DNA of 58,973 nucleotides from Candidatus Thalassarchaeaceae archaeon (GCA_029250605.1 JAQXEZ010000010.1:1-58973); one strand, 5' to 3'. Shown: positions 9,894-20,397, counted from the first letter of the stretch. Notes: generated by a model not told the origin, from the letters alone. Numbers and translations are program-made.

Positions 9894-10219
9894 TTCTCTT
9901 CATCTCACACTGACAGTCGGTGCAAAACCATATCATAGTCTAACACAAATGCTCTTAATTCCTCGCAATAAGCCGCAAAAGGTAAGTTTGCGGGTTTAGG
10001 ATAATCCCAAATTATTTCTCTAGCATACATTGGATGAAGTATGTCCCTCATTGTGCAATTTATGAAGGGTAGGGGTGGTCGTCCATGACTTGCTCACTAG
10101 CATAGTCAATGAAAGAGATGAAAGTTGGGAAACACAGCCATATAGGCCGATAATCCCACAATTAGCAATAGGATAGCATCAAAGGAGATGGTGGGGCCGG
10201 CAGCATTTGAGGTGACACA
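9894..10219. other. Divergent intergenic region, no gene seen
   Basis: These 326 bases lie between the divergently transcribed giant surface-protein gene and the malic enzyme gene. They must hold both promoters. Weak TATA-like candidates are gatatgg read on the minus strand near 9930 and ccatatag on the plus strand near 10137. I see no tRNA, no repeat and no credible open frame; the minus-strand frame that starts at 10318 runs through the malic enzyme start and looks spurious. Confidence 0.5.
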
Positions 10220-12508
10220 TTGAGCAACAAGCGGCTGCGCGAGGACGCGTTGAATTACCACTCTTCGGACCCTCCGGGGAAGGTAACCGTCGTTCCAACT
10301 AAGCCTCATGGTACTCAAAGAGACCTTTCTCTAGCCTACTCGCCCGGGGTAGCATACCCTTGTGAAGAAATTAGGGATAACCCAGATGATGTATACCGAT
10401 ATACCTCCAAAGGAAACCTAGTCGCCGTAATTAGCAACGGTACTGCAGTATTGGGGCTTGGGGACATAGGGGCTCTCGCAAGCAAACCTGTGATGGAAGG
10501 GAAGGGTCTTCTGTTCAAAGCATTCGCAGATATTGACGTATTCGATATTGAAGTAGATAGGACCGATGTTGATCAGTTCGTTGAGGCGGTCAAGGCTATC
10601 GCACCGACTTTTGGGGGAATCAATCTCGAAGATATCGGGGCCCCTGAATGCTTCGAGATTGAGAGGAGATTGGTAGAAGAATTAGATATTCCAGTGATGC
10701 ATGACGACCAGCATGGCACCGCAATTATTTCAGGAGCTGCTCTGCTAAATGGACTAGAAGTTGTCAATAAACAAATTGGGGACGTGAATGTGGTAATCCT
10801 TGGGGCCGGCGCTTCGGCAATCTCGTGTGCCAAACATTATGTCAGACTCGGGGTCAAGAGAGAGAATCTAATAATGCTTGATTCAAAGGGGATTATGACC
10901 TCGAATAGGATGTCGAATGGGGAGTTGAACGAATATAAATCTGAGTTCGCAAGAGATATTGACGAGGGGGGAATCGGAGATGCTCTGAAAGGGGCGGATG
11001 TGTTCTTGGGCCTATCAAAAGGAGGATTGGTGGCTCCAGAAATGGTGAAGGCGATGGCGGAAAGGCCCCTCATATTCGCACTTGCTAATCCTGACCCGGA
11101 GATTACCCCGGAGCAGGTTGCTAGCGTTCGAGACGATGCAATAGTGGCAACTGGCAGATCTGATTATCCCAACCAGATTAACAACGTTCTTGGATTCCCG
11201 TACATCTTCCGCGGAGCTCTAGATGTCAGAGCTAGCGAAATTACCGAGAATATGAAGATGGCTGCAACAAAGGCACTAGCTCAACTAGCAAAGGAGCCGG
11301 TTCCCGATGATGTGGCATCCGCATATGGTGGAGAGCAGATGTCATTCGGTCCTGAATACTTGATTCCAAAGCCTTTCGATGCTAGGGTTCTGATCTGGGA
11401 AGCCAGTGCAGTCGCTGAAGCGGCCGTGAATGAAGGGGTAGCGCGAGTATCAAAGAAGGAGTTTGATTTGAATGCCTATAGGGAGAAGTTGGAGTCTCGT
11501 CTAGGTCTAACAAGGTCAATTATGAGGAGAGTGATCAACCAAGCCAAGAGTGACCAGAAGAAGATTGTTTTCTGTGAAGGGGAGGACCCTACAATCGTAA
11601 AGGCTGCTTCCCAGTGCATTTCTGAGAGAATTTGTGTTCCGATCCTTCTTGGACAGAAGAAGAGGATTGAGGCAGTAAAGGAAGAATTGGGACTAGAATT
11701 CGATTGCGAAATAATTGATGTCAGATATGACCCAAGGAGACGTGAGGGTTATGCAGAAGAATTGCATCAACTCCGTGGAAGAAGGGGGATGACCAAAGAG
11801 GATGCTGTGAGGCAACTAAGATCTACGACTTTCTTCGCACCCATGATGGTCAGAATGGGTGATGCAGATGGATATCTGGGTGGAGTTTCCCATCAGTACC
11901 CAGATATCGTTAAACCCTGTTTGCAAGTTATTGGTCCGGACCCAAACTCGCATCGGATTGTGGGCATGTACATGATGACAGTGAATGGACAATTGATGTT
12001 TATCGGAGATGCTACAATCAATATCTACCCTGATGCAAGGACTCTCGCAGAGATTGCGATTCAGACAGCTAAGGTGGCCAAGAGGTTTGGAGTCAAGCCG
12101 AAGGTGGCCATGCTTTCATTCTCCAATTTCGGAACTTCCGCAGAGATGAGAACCGATCGTATCGAAGAGGCGATTGAGATTGTAAGGGAAATTGAGCCGG
12201 ATCTGGTTATTGATGGGCCGATGCAAGCCGATACAGCCCTTGTTCCGGATATTCAGCAAGACTATCCATTCATGTCCTTCGATGGGCCTGCTAATGTTCT
12301 TATTTGTCCAAACCTTGCCTCGGCAAATATAGCATACAAGCTTTTGCAGAGAGTTGCTGGAGCAGAGATGACTGGCCCCATATTGGAGGGTCTTTCGAGG
12401 CCTGCTCACGTGCTGCAACGTAGAGATAGTTCCAGAGACGTGGTTCACATGGCTGCAATATGCGCTGTAGATGCTCAAAGAGCAGCCAAACAGAGGCTAA
12501 TTGACTAA
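10220..12508 (+). CDS. maeB: NADP-dependent malic enzyme with phosphotransacetylase-like C-terminal domain
   Basis: Catalyses oxidative decarboxylation of malate to pyruvate with NAD(P) reduction in the cytoplasm. The N-terminal malic enzyme part shows [12 protein letters not shown] near 37-48, [18 protein letters not shown] near 73, the metal-site stretch [12 protein letters not shown] near 136, MHDDQHGTA near 159 and the dinucleotide-binding [11 protein letters not shown] near 194. From about 427 the protein continues into a phosphotransacetylase-like domain ([20 protein letters not shown]), as in bacterial MaeB, where this part is regulatory and binds acetyl-CoA. Length of 762 matches MaeB. 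The start is TTG at 10220, supported by GAGGTGA five bases upstream. The gene converges on PEP carboxykinase, with the stop codons overlapping. The direction of flux in this organism is inferred, not shown. Confidence 0.93.
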   Translation: MSNKRLREDALNYHSSDPPGKVTVVPTKPHGTQRDLSLAYSPGVAYPCEEIRDNPDDVYRYTSKGNLVAVISNGTAVLGLGDIGALASKPVMEGKGLLFKAFADIDVFDIEVDRTDVDQFVEAVKAIAPTFGGINLEDIGAPECFEIERRLVEELDIPVMHDDQHGTAIISGAALLNGLEVVNKQIGDVNVVILGAGASAISCAKHYVRLGVKRENLIMLDSKGIMTSNRMSNGELNEYKSEFARDIDEGGIGDALKGADVFLGLSKGGLVAPEMVKAMAERPLIFALANPDPEITPEQVASVRDDAIVATGRSDYPNQINNVLGFPYIFRGALDVRASEITENMKMAATKALAQLAKEPVPDDVASAYGGEQMSFGPEYLIPKPFDARVLIWEASAVAEAAVNEGVARVSKKEFDLNAYREKLESRLGLTRSIMRRVINQAKSDQKKIVFCEGEDPTIVKAASQCISERICVPILLGQKKRIEAVKEELGLEFDCEIIDVRYDPRRREGYAEELHQLRGRRGMTKEDAVRQLRSTTFFAPMMVRMGDADGYLGGVSHQYPDIVKPCLQVIGPDPNSHRIVGMYMMTVNGQLMFIGDATINIYPDARTLAEIAIQTAKVAKRFGVKPKVAMLSFSNFGTSAEMRTDRIEEAIEIVREIEPDLVIDGPMQADTALVPDIQQDYPFMSFDGPANVLICPNLASANIAYKLLQRVAGAEMTGPILEGLSRPAHVLQRRDSSRDVVHMAAICAVDAQRAAKQRLID

Positions 12509-14100
12509 ATTGGTTTTGGTCCGGAACTGATTACTTCCTCAGAGCAGCCCTCAGCGTATTGCTCAAAGTTCTCGATGAACATCTGAGCTAGTAGGTTGGC
12601 CACGTTGTCATACCTTTCTCCATCATCCCAAGTCCCTCTGGGTTGTAGTATCCTGTCGGGCACTCCCTCACAAGTTGTGGGAATTTCGAAACCAAACCTC
12701 TCATCCTTGACGAAGACTACGTCCGACAGATCCCCATTGATTGCAGAATTGAGTAGGCTCCTGGTCCAACTAATCTTGATACGACTGCTCGCATCAGCTC
12801 CTCCCGCAATCCAGCCAGTATTAATCAGCCAGCACTTGGCGTTATTTTCTCTGATCTTTTTCGAAAGCAAATCTGCATACATGCTTGGGTGCCTTGGCAT
12901 GAACGGTGCCCCGAAGCAGGTTGAGAACGTTGCTTGGGGTTCTGTTACCCCCATCTCTGTTCCTGCGACCTTGGCAGTGTAGCCTGACATGAAGTGGTAT
13001 GCAGCCTGCTCTGGACTTAGTTTGGAAAGGGGTGGTAGTACGCCAAAAGCATCGCAAGTGAGGAAAACCACGTTTTTCGGGTTCCCCGCCATCGAATCTG
13101 GGGTTCGATTCTGGATGAACTCGATGGGGTATGAGCCCCGCGTGTTCTGAGTTAGAGAACCGTTGTCGAAGTCTGGAGTGCCATCAGCGTTCAGAACCAC
13201 GTTCTCGAGAATTGAGCCTCGCATCTTTGTGGTAGCGAAGATCGCGGGTTCATCCTCTTCAGATAGACGGATCAGCTTGGCATAACACCCCCCTTCGAAG
13301 TTGAAGACGCCATTGTCTGACCATCCATGCTCATCATCACCTACCAGAGCTCGATTGGGGTCGGCTGACAGAGTTGTCTTTCCTGTTCCAGAAAGACCGA
13401 AGAAAAGTGCTGATTCGTTCCCATCCGTATTGGCTGAACAATGCATTGGTAGAAGTCCCTTGGCAGGTAGAATGTGGTTCATTATCGTGAAGATAGCCTT
13501 CTTTATCTCCCCGGCATAATGGGTTCCGCCGATTATCACGAGACCTCTGTCGAGAGCGATGATGACGAAGACGTCAGAGTTGACTCCGTCGCTCATGCTG
13601 GACTTCAACTCGGGAGCATGAAGGATGGTGAACTCTGGGATGTGAGCGGCCAGCTCCTCCTCCGAGGCCCGTACGAACATATTGTGCATGAAGGCTGCAT
13701 GCCATGCCTTCTCTGTGACTAGTCTGACTGGCATCCTGTAGTCTGGATCCGCTCCACAGAAGGCATCTTTGACAAACAGGTTCTCTGCAGCGTTTAGATG
13801 TGCTCGGGTCTTGATCAGAAGCCTCTCAAAAACAGCCGGCGCAGTAGGCCTATTCACCGCCCCCCACCAAACATCCTCCGCCATACCAGCCTCATCCACT
13901 ATGAATCGGTCATTTGGTGAACGGCCAGTCCGCTCGCCCGTTACAGCAAGAAGTACCGAGTCCGAAGTTAGTTTTGCCTCTCCGAGTTCAACTGCTTGTG
14001 TGTGGAGTTCCTCAGAATCGATGTTCCAATGTACCTTTCCACTTGGCTCAAGACCATGCTGAGATAAATCAACGGCCCTTCTCTGAGAGGAACTCTGCAC
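12505..14100 (-). CDS. pckA: Phosphoenolpyruvate carboxykinase (ATP)
   Basis: Converts oxaloacetate and ATP to phosphoenolpyruvate, CO2 and ADP, the first step of gluconeogenesis from C4 acids. The kinase P-loop GLSGTGKTTLSADPNR sits near residues 230-245, followed by VGDDEHGW (metal and nucleotide contacts) and FEGGCYAKLI. The N-terminal GERTGRSPNDRFIV is the substrate-binding signature of the ATP-type enzyme. Length of 531 is typical. The start is GTG at 14098-14100. Its TAG stop shares bases with the TAA stop of maeB on the other strand, a four-base convergent overlap. With malic enzyme it forms a PEP-pyruvate-malate node. The ATP type is more common in bacteria than in archaea, where GTP-type enzymes occur, so transfer into this lineage is plausible. 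Confidence 0.95.
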   Translation of the reverse strand: MQSSSQRRAVDLSQHGLEPSGKVHWNIDSEELHTQAVELGEAKLTSDSVLLAVTGERTGRSPNDRFIVDEAGMAEDVWWGAVNRPTAPAVFERLLIKTRAHLNAAENLFVKDAFCGADPDYRMPVRLVTEKAWHAAFMHNMFVRASEEELAAHIPEFTILHAPELKSSMSDGVNSDVFVIIALDRGLVIIGGTHYAGEIKKAIFTIMNHILPAKGLLPMHCSANTDGNESALFFGLSGTGKTTLSADPNRALVGDDEHGWSDNGVFNFEGGCYAKLIRLSEEDEPAIFATTKMRGSILENVVLNADGTPDFDNGSLTQNTRGSYPIEFIQNRTPDSMAGNPKNVVFLTCDAFGVLPPLSKLSPEQAAYHFMSGYTAKVAGTEMGVTEPQATFSTCFGAPFMPRHPSMYADLLSKKIRENNAKCWLINTGWIAGGADASSRIKISWTRSLLNSAINGDLSDVVFVKDERFGFEIPTTCEGVPDRILQPRGTWDDGERYDNVANLLAQMFIENFEQYAEGCSEEVISSGPKPI

Positions 14101-14237
14101 CCAACTTCCCCCGTTCTTCCGACGGGCATCAAGTCTTCAAGCATTACGGCTCGGGGGAAATTTTCTGCAAGCCATTAACGTTCGAATTGAGTCCATTAGG
14201 GGATGTGATTATGCAATACATGCTCTGTTGCGGAGCG

Positions 14238-17200
14238 ATGACAGGGGATGAGCCTCCAGACAAAATCATCCGAGAAAGGGAGTTCAAGCTTCCTTCGGGA
14301 ATCAATATCGATAATATCGATGTTCCTACTGAGGCGGTGCCTGGAGAAAATTCCGGGATAGTTTCAGAGAAAATAGATGAAGCTATCGGAGACATCTTCG
14401 ATCCCTTCTCTGAATCTGGTGACAACACCCCTGGGAAAATTAGGAAAGATGGAAGTGTGGATAATCCTCCTGAGAGAGATCTGGTTTCTCAAATTTCGAT
14501 AGAGGGAGAGAAGAGGGTAAACTGGATGATCATGGTCTCAATGATTGTTCTATACAGTGCGATTAGTATTCAAATTGGAAGGACTTTTGATTCCTTAGTT
14601 GGAACTTTGCTGCTTATTTCTCTAGCCGCGGTAGGCTTTGGTTTAGGAGAAATTTGGGTCCCCAGGAGGGGTATGAAATTGCTGGGAGTAACCTGGGTTA
14701 TCATTTCAATGAAGGTTCTGTATGGTCTTGCAATAGAGCTCAGGCACTGGGGAGTGATAGAGGATGACTTGTCTCTAGGACTGATATTGGTGCTCCTAGT
14801 TGGAGTCAACATTATTGTCGCATACAGGCATAATCACGATGCTATCGCAGCCCAGTCCACTCTTGTTCTTCTTGCTGTGGGTTCTACTGCTGGAACTGAG
14901 TTTGGTGAAGTGGGCGTTGCAGGTATGATTCTGATGGCGACAATTGTTCTCCACAGTATTGCCATAAACAGAAACTCCGGCAATCTGGCCTCACTAGGAA
15001 TTGCATCATCTAATCTATGGATTGGAATGCATGCTGTAACTTCCCGATTTTCTGTAGGGCCTCTTGACGTTCTTCCTATTGAGAGGCCACTACTTCTCTT
15101 CCTTCTGTTAATGTCCGTTACAGCGATGAACGCATACATGGCCACTAAATTCGCCAAGGAGGAGAACTGGTTCTCGAACGGTTTCGAAACTTTGGGCTTG
15201 GGTAAGCCCGGACTATGGGGGGTTTCCATTTCACTGGGAATGATTGGGGCACTGCTGGCTGTTGCTTCGAATAGAGACGATTTAGGATATGCATTGGGCA
15301 TGGTGACCTTCCTTGGTGGGGCCTTTGGGGGGTCTTATCTTGTAGTAAGGGGCGTCGAGTCTAGACGAGTTTATTTCCCTCTAGTTGTTTCTGCATCGAT
15401 TCTGACAATAATATTGCTAAATGGGAATTATGTGAGAGAGGCTCTCGGGGTATCCGCGTATCAGGTCTTCACTTTGATTGGTTCCTCCGTCACAGTAGCG
15501 ATAATACTCAGGGATCAGAATAGTGTGACAGATAGGGTGCTTTGGATTGGTGCAGTTGCCATATTGGTGGTATTGGTCCTTCTTGTGCCGACTGGGGCCA
15601 AGGATAATGGTGACGGGGGAATCATGCTTTTGGGGATTCTCTCTTTACTCCACATTGGGACCGCTGCTTTGGCGGTAAAGAGGGATTCTCCCTCTCTTTC
15701 CGGGGTGACGGTGCTTCTCCCTTGGTCATGGATCCTTGTTGAGAAATTGATTGAGGAGACCATTCGTACTGTCATGCTAGCTAACGATATCGTCGACTTC
15801 AATGGGGGGGTTCAACTCGAAACTACCCCTATGGCAATTTACCTTGGGATGGCATCCATCCTTCTGTTCATTGTCAACTCAAGAATGGGGGAATCTGGTG
15901 TTAATCTGGCATCTGGTTTCCTGGGGATAACTGAGATTTCGGCTACGATCAGGGATTCTGGAGTGCTCAATCTTTGGAGCATCGGGCTCTGGTTGCCTAT
16001 GCTGACAATTCTCCTACTAGCACAATTTGGAGGATTCACGACAGTTTCTCTTGTGGCTTTGCTAGCGTTGTTGTCGGGATTGCACGTTACTAGTTTCGTT
16101 CTGGGGCTTCGGGATGGGAAGGCAGATGGAATTGTCTGGGCATTAGCACTGACCTTCTTGGTCGTTCAATGGAGACATGGTCTCGATGAGGCAATGATCG
16201 TTCTAATGTGCATCTCACTTGCTTTTATTATGCGTTATGGGGAAGATGGAATCTTCACTCTAGGAATGGGGATGATGTCTGTTCCAATGCTTGTCTTCAG
16301 TACTGGCAGAGATTCAAGTCTGGAGTTGGCGCCACCCGATTGGTTCGATGGACTGAATGGTGGATCTATCTTTGGACCATTACCGGAAGCCGAGGTTTTC
16401 GCACTATTGAGCAGTGTAGTGATGCTTGCAATCTTCTTGCCAAGGGCGGAGGGGATGGAGGCGATTCTGAAGCCGGCATCATCAGCATTGATTCTAATCG
16501 TCATCACAAACGTTCTATCGATGGGATCGAACAGTTTCCTCCTTCAGACTGCTTCGGGGGCAGTGTTTGTAGCGACTTCAGTTTGGCTGATTTCGAGAGG
16601 TGAGGTTAGATCTGAGTTGCGAACCATTGCAAAGAGGGACTCAATTATCAATATGGTTTCTGATGGTTCGATTTCACAAAGTGGGTCCTTGTCTTCATAC
16701 AATCCCAAGGTAGCCGAAATGGAAGAGCTCCGGAGAAAGAAGAGGGAGCTTGCCAAAACCGATGATGTGGCTGAACTACTGACTTCTGAGATTACCCATA
16801 CGCCAATTGTTGGACTAGTTATCCTTGGTATTGTATTGACCGGTGTAACCCTAAACTCTGCAATGGGATCAGGGCCTCTGATTCTAATTGCCGCAGGGGT
16901 TTTCTGTTGCATCATAGTTTTCTTGATTAGGGATCGAACGAGGGGCCTGGAGCTCGAATTACCTCATTTATTAGGCATGGAGATGCCAATTGCTGTGACA
17001 ATATCTGGACTCTGCATGGTTCTAGTTTCGGGACATGTTTTCCCTCCCGGAAGTAGTCCCTACGAATTGCTAGACATGGCGATTGTGACTGTTCTGGTGC
17101 TGGTCCTACTGATGGTTTCGTTATTGCATCAGAAGAATCTTCTAGACAGGATAACCATCGCAATTGATTGGTTTGTTCTTCCATTACTGTTGGCTCGATT

Positions 17201-17984
17201 AGTCGCAATTGCCCTGGGCGGGGCCCTGCCAGCACCAATGATTGTGGATCCTTTTGCTCATGGGCTGTTGGACTGGACTGTTCCATGGGTAATTCTTGAA
17301 TTCATTCTGGTTCTGTGTGTCTTGGTTGGTTTCTGGGTGGATGAAAAGAAAGATGATTTGGGCAGGGAGCATGGATTGAATGGGGTTGGAATTGGTTCTC
17401 GCAGTTTAGCGATAATGATGTTGTCTTTCGGGCCAGCTGGATTGCTTGCTGCTTCTAGTGCGGTATTTCGCAGCCTTAGGACTTCCCAACCATCTGGGCT
17501 TGGGATTGCCCTTCCCGTTGGGGTCTTGGCTTGTTATTCACTAATGCACTGGAATGATGAGTTGTTGACATCAACTGAGTATCTCCCCTGGCTCGTGCTA
17601 TTTCTTGGAGTGGTGGTAATGGGTTGTTGTGCACTTACGGTACCTCTAAATCTGGAGAAGTGGACTGTCACTCTTGCCATTGATGGGCATTTGTTCATCA
17701 TCTCTGGAACAATAATGTTGGGAACGGTGGGTAGTTTCGAACTACCTCTACTACTGATTCTAATGTCTACCACGGTATGGGTTATCGGGATTCTTCAACT
17801 TAGGAAGTCGCTAAGAGTGTGGGGGCTTGCAGATTTGATTGCTGCAATCCTTTGTTCGTTTGTTTTCGCTTCCAAGGGATTTGGTCCATACGAAATTTTG
17901 GTTGGGATGGCGGCTCTAGCATTGGAGTTGGGTGTGATAGCCTGGCTTGGATTATCAAATCAGGATGAACTACGCAGAGACTAG
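14238..17984 (+). CDS. Very large polytopic membrane protein, unknown function
   Basis: From the ATG at 14238 the product has about 1248 residues. After an acidic soluble N-terminus of roughly 95 residues, almost the whole length consists of hydrophobic segments of 18-22 residues with short loops, more than 30 likely membrane spans. A single soluble, charged interruption occurs near 16600-16800 (MEELRRKKRELAKTDDVAELL), dividing the membrane part into a long first and a shorter second block. I see no transporter signature, catalytic motif or nucleotide-binding site. The open frame extends upstream to 13914, but that part lies antisense to pckA and reads as noncoding. ATG 14211 is an alternative; GCGGAG before 14238 supports the chosen start. 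The next gene is a membrane-anchored FKBP-like protein 45 bases downstream, likely co-transcribed. Function not recognised. Confidence 0.75.
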   Translation: MTGDEPPDKIIREREFKLPSGINIDNIDVPTEAVPGENSGIVSEKIDEAIGDIFDPFSESGDNTPGKIRKDGSVDNPPERDLVSQISIEGEKRVNWMIMVSMIVLYSAISIQIGRTFDSLVGTLLLISLAAVGFGLGEIWVPRRGMKLLGVTWVIISMKVLYGLAIELRHWGVIEDDLSLGLILVLLVGVNIIVAYRHNHDAIAAQSTLVLLAVGSTAGTEFGEVGVAGMILMATIVLHSIAINRNSGNLASLGIASSNLWIGMHAVTSRFSVGPLDVLPIERPLLLFLLLMSVTAMNAYMATKFAKEENWFSNGFETLGLGKPGLWGVSISLGMIGALLAVASNRDDLGYALGMVTFLGGAFGGSYLVVRGVESRRVYFPLVVSASILTIILLNGNYVREALGVSAYQVFTLIGSSVTVAIILRDQNSVTDRVLWIGAVAILVVLVLLVPTGAKDNGDGGIMLLGILSLLHIGTAALAVKRDSPSLSGVTVLLPWSWILVEKLIEETIRTVMLANDIVDFNGGVQLETTPMAIYLGMASILLFIVNSRMGESGVNLASGFLGITEISATIRDSGVLNLWSIGLWLPMLTILLLAQFGGFTTVSLVALLALLSGLHVTSFVLGLRDGKADGIVWALALTFLVVQWRHGLDEAMIVLMCISLAFIMRYGEDGIFTLGMGMMSVPMLVFSTGRDSSLELAPPDWFDGLNGGSIFGPLPEAEVFALLSSVVMLAIFLPRAEGMEAILKPASSALILIVITNVLSMGSNSFLLQTASGAVFVATSVWLISRGEVRSELRTIAKRDSIINMVSDGSISQSGSLSSYNPKVAEMEELRRKKRELAKTDDVAELLTSEITHTPIVGLVILGIVLTGVTLNSAMGSGPLILIAAGVFCCIIVFLIRDRTRGLELELPHLLGMEMPIAVTISGLCMVLVSGHVFPPGSSPYELLDMAIVTVLVLVLLMVSLLHQKNLLDRITIAIDWFVLPLLLARLVAIALGGALPAPMIVDPFAHGLLDWTVPWVILEFILVLCVLVGFWVDEKKDDLGREHGLNGVGIGSRSLAIMMLSFGPAGLLAASSAVFRSLRTSQPSGLGIALPVGVLACYSLMHWNDELLTSTEYLPWLVLFLGVVVMGCCALTVPLNLEKWTVTLAIDGHLFIISGTIMLGTVGSFELPLLLILMSTTVWVIGILQLRKSLRVWGLADLIAAILCSFVFASKGFGPYEILVGMAALALELGVIAWLGLSNQDELRRD

Positions 17985-18029
17985 TCTTGAAGTGCCAACG
18001 TTGATGACAGGCGGGCAATTCAGGGATTC

Positions 18030-18992
18030 GTGACGAGGTCGTGGATATCCGACACCCCCGACGAGATTGAGCATCCTCCGATACCATTGGGGCTGAACAG
18101 GATGACCATACCCCGGGCAGCACTAGTCTTGTCCGTAATTACTGGTCTTGGGCTGCTAATTTCGTCTATCTGGGTTGGTCTTTCAGCAATGTCATTCTTA
18201 GAAGATCTGGAAACTTCCTTCGGAACTACTGATGTTGATATCCTCAAGGAGGATGGTCGGTGGTTGTGGGAAGTCGGTTTGCTTTTTGATACGTGTTCGC
18301 CCCGTGAAGATGACTGGGAGTGGCCGGATTCGCTTGCGAGCCAAGACGGTGTTTTCCTCCTGCCGGGAGAGGTGCGCTGCGACTGGCAGCATCAGGGGAA
18401 TGGTGATTCGGCAAGCATAGTAGTCCACAATAGGGGAAATCAGACTCTCAATCTCGTATTGGAGATTAGTGGTGGTGGTGTGGTCTTCGCTGCGAATAGT
18501 CAACCATATCTAATAATCAATGAATTGGGCGCGAATGACAGTACCATTATGGAAATCCATCTGATCGAATCAGTATCCGAGCGTGAGATTAGTATCACTG
18601 CAACTCACATTTCTGTCCTCCAAGCACAGGTTCGGATGGATGTTTCCATCTTCCAGGGTCCTGAGAGTAGGGATATACACATCCAAGATGGTGATTCAGT
18701 AGAGGTCCACTACACGGTTTGGGACGCCGATACAGGTGAAGAGTTGGATGACGGTACTTGGGTAGAAAATGCCGGGGATCCGTGGTTCTCAATCGAAGGT
18801 TTTGGATGGTCGGCAATTGGACTTGATATCGACAACGACAGAGGAGTGGCGTTCCCCCTCACTGACACTGGAACATCCCACGTCACTCTCCTACCCCCCC
18901 CAATTGCGTATGGCAATAGTGAGGATCACGAGCTAGAGGAAACGTGGTTGAGATTCGAATTGAAGTTAGAGAGAGCGCCAGTCTCTGGGTAA
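18030..18992 (+). CDS. Membrane-anchored protein with FKBP-like C-terminal domain
   Basis: A product of 320 residues with one hydrophobic span near residues 28-50 (ALVLSVITGLGLLISSIWVG), so it is probably a signal-anchored protein with the bulk outside the cell. The middle part (about 100-215) looks like an all-beta domain. The C-terminal 100 residues resemble FKBP-type prolyl isomerases: VEVHYTVWDADTGEELDDG matches the first strand pair, WFSIEGFGWSAIGLDI the central part, and LPPPIAYG followed by LRFELKLE the typical end. The active-site aromatic set cannot be judged by eye, so it may be a binding rather than catalytic version. The start is GTG at 18030; ATG at 18102 would still keep the membrane span. 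It follows the giant polytopic membrane protein and may help fold exported proteins. The FKBP assignment is inference from pattern. Confidence 0.65.
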   Translation: MTRSWISDTPDEIEHPPIPLGLNRMTIPRAALVLSVITGLGLLISSIWVGLSAMSFLEDLETSFGTTDVDILKEDGRWLWEVGLLFDTCSPREDDWEWPDSLASQDGVFLLPGEVRCDWQHQGNGDSASIVVHNRGNQTLNLVLEISGGGVVFAANSQPYLIINELGANDSTIMEIHLIESVSEREISITATHISVLQAQVRMDVSIFQGPESRDIHIQDGDSVEVHYTVWDADTGEELDDGTWVENAGDPWFSIEGFGWSAIGLDIDNDRGVAFPLTDTGTSHVTLLPPPIAYGNSEDHELEETWLRFELKLERAPVSG

Positions 18993-19028
18993 TTGTCGCG
19001 AAAGTGACTTGACTAAGTTCCAACGGGA

Positions 19029-20336
19029 ATGGTCATGGATGGAGAGGAGCATTCTCCCATTGTTCCTTCGAAGAGGGGGGTGACCTATGCGAAGAGGAGA
19101 GTCAAACCAGAGTCTTCGAGGAAGGGCGAACCTGCATTCTTCATGGACGAAGGAATGAGGAGACTATCCACCCCATGGTCTGTTGCCTCGATTAGGGCTA
19201 GTCAGATTGATCCTCTGTCACTACCTGCAGGAGTAATTCTAGATGCAGCAGCTGGTTCTGGAGTTCAGCTAATCGCTTTTTCGAAGATATTGAAGAGGCC
19301 TGCACTAGGGATAGAGTTGGACGAGGAAGTTGCCAAGCTTTGTGCTGCGAATATGCAACTAAACTCAGAAGGAGAGGTTCAACGATCGCTGGATCGGGTC
19401 CTAGTGGGAGATGGGAGGGCTGCTGAATCTGCAATCGCATCTTACTGGGCCAGTCTGAGAGATGCTGGGACACGTGCTCACCCTCCAATAGCTATGCTGC
19501 ATATTGATCCAGCGAGACCGAGGGATGCGCAAAACCACAGTCTTGAGGAGATGAAACCAGACATCAAGATGGTTCTGAAGGCCTGGAGCAGCCATTTGCA
19601 GAATGGGCCCAAGGGTCCGGCCGTTCTGTTGGACTTGTCTCCAAGACTAGACACTGTACAAAGAGCCATGGTTGATGGTATTCTCGAAACGACCTTTCCC
19701 GGGGCGTCGAGGACCTGGGAGTGGCTAAGCAGAGGCGGAGGAAGAACCGACAGGCTCTCGGTCTGGATTGGTTCTCTATCTTCAAGCAGTTCGAACAGAT
19801 GCATCAGGGTAGGGAGGAAGAATATCATTGCAAGTATCGAAGGAGAAGGATCAGGGGCTATCGAATCATCTTTCAATAGCGTGATGGAGATACCCCGAGG
19901 AGCTTATCTGACAATAGTTGACCCTGTACTAATTGAGAGTAACCTCCAGAACTCGTGGCACGATAAGGCTGTAGGGGGCGGGGCGGGCTCGTCATGGGTC
20001 CGAATCGAGGGTAGGAGACCGATGCTTATCCATACAGATGAGTTGTCGGAAGATGACGAGGTCAGGGGTTTTGTCGTGGCCACAGGGAAAATTGTACAAC
20101 ACAGACTCTCTGCTCCAGACCTACACACCATAGATCATGTGGCATCCTCTGTAGCAAAAAAGGGAATTTCCAACATCACCCTCAGGTGCAGCCTTGATCC
20201 GGAAATTCATCCGACCCTTCAGAGAAGAATTACTAGGGAGTTGAAAGGAGCTGAGGGGACTAAGGGTTTCATGGTAGATTTTGATGTGCAAAGACCGACT
20301 GGAACTCAGAAGGTGTATGTTGTTTGCAAGGAGTAG
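19029..20336 (+). CDS. Class I SAM-dependent methyltransferase with THUMP-like C-terminus
   Basis: This 435-residue protein has a Rossmann methyltransferase core. Motif I is VILDAAAGSGVQLIAFSKIL near residues 68-87, the acidic adenosine-contact LGIELDEE follows near 97, and a motif IV-like HIDPARPRDAQ lies near 157. The DPAR motif together with an extra C-terminal domain (GFVVATGKIVQHRLSAP onward) resembles the PG_1098-like group of methyltransferases with ferredoxin-like and THUMP-like parts, which suggests an RNA substrate, but neither substrate nor product can be read from sequence. The ATG at 19029 has a second ATG six bases later. It lies just upstream of the ribosomal protein cluster, separated by 61 bases, which fits a role near translation. 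Confidence 0.72.
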   Translation: MVMDGEEHSPIVPSKRGVTYAKRRVKPESSRKGEPAFFMDEGMRRLSTPWSVASIRASQIDPLSLPAGVILDAAAGSGVQLIAFSKILKRPALGIELDEEVAKLCAANMQLNSEGEVQRSLDRVLVGDGRAAESAIASYWASLRDAGTRAHPPIAMLHIDPARPRDAQNHSLEEMKPDIKMVLKAWSSHLQNGPKGPAVLLDLSPRLDTVQRAMVDGILETTFPGASRTWEWLSRGGGRTDRLSVWIGSLSSSSSNRCIRVGRKNIIASIEGEGSGAIESSFNSVMEIPRGAYLTIVDPVLIESNLQNSWHDKAVGGGAGSSWVRIEGRRPMLIHTDELSEDDEVRGFVVATGKIVQHRLSAPDLHTIDHVASSVAKKGISNITLRCSLDPEIHPTLQRRITRELKGAEGTKGFMVDFDVQRPTGTQKVYVVCKE

Positions 20337-20397
20337 GGCACTATAGTGAAAATGGTGGCTGTCCAATCGGTTCAAATAGGGACTGTAGTTCGCGAGG

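Noticed and set aside
13914-14237. Upstream extension of the polytopic membrane protein
   Set aside because: It is antisense to the start of pckA and its composition does not look coding; a plausible ATG lies at 14238.
20340-20397. Possible tRNA before uS13 (ggttcaaat)
   Set aside because: The T-loop-like string is not flanked by a T stem, acceptor stem or anticodon arm.
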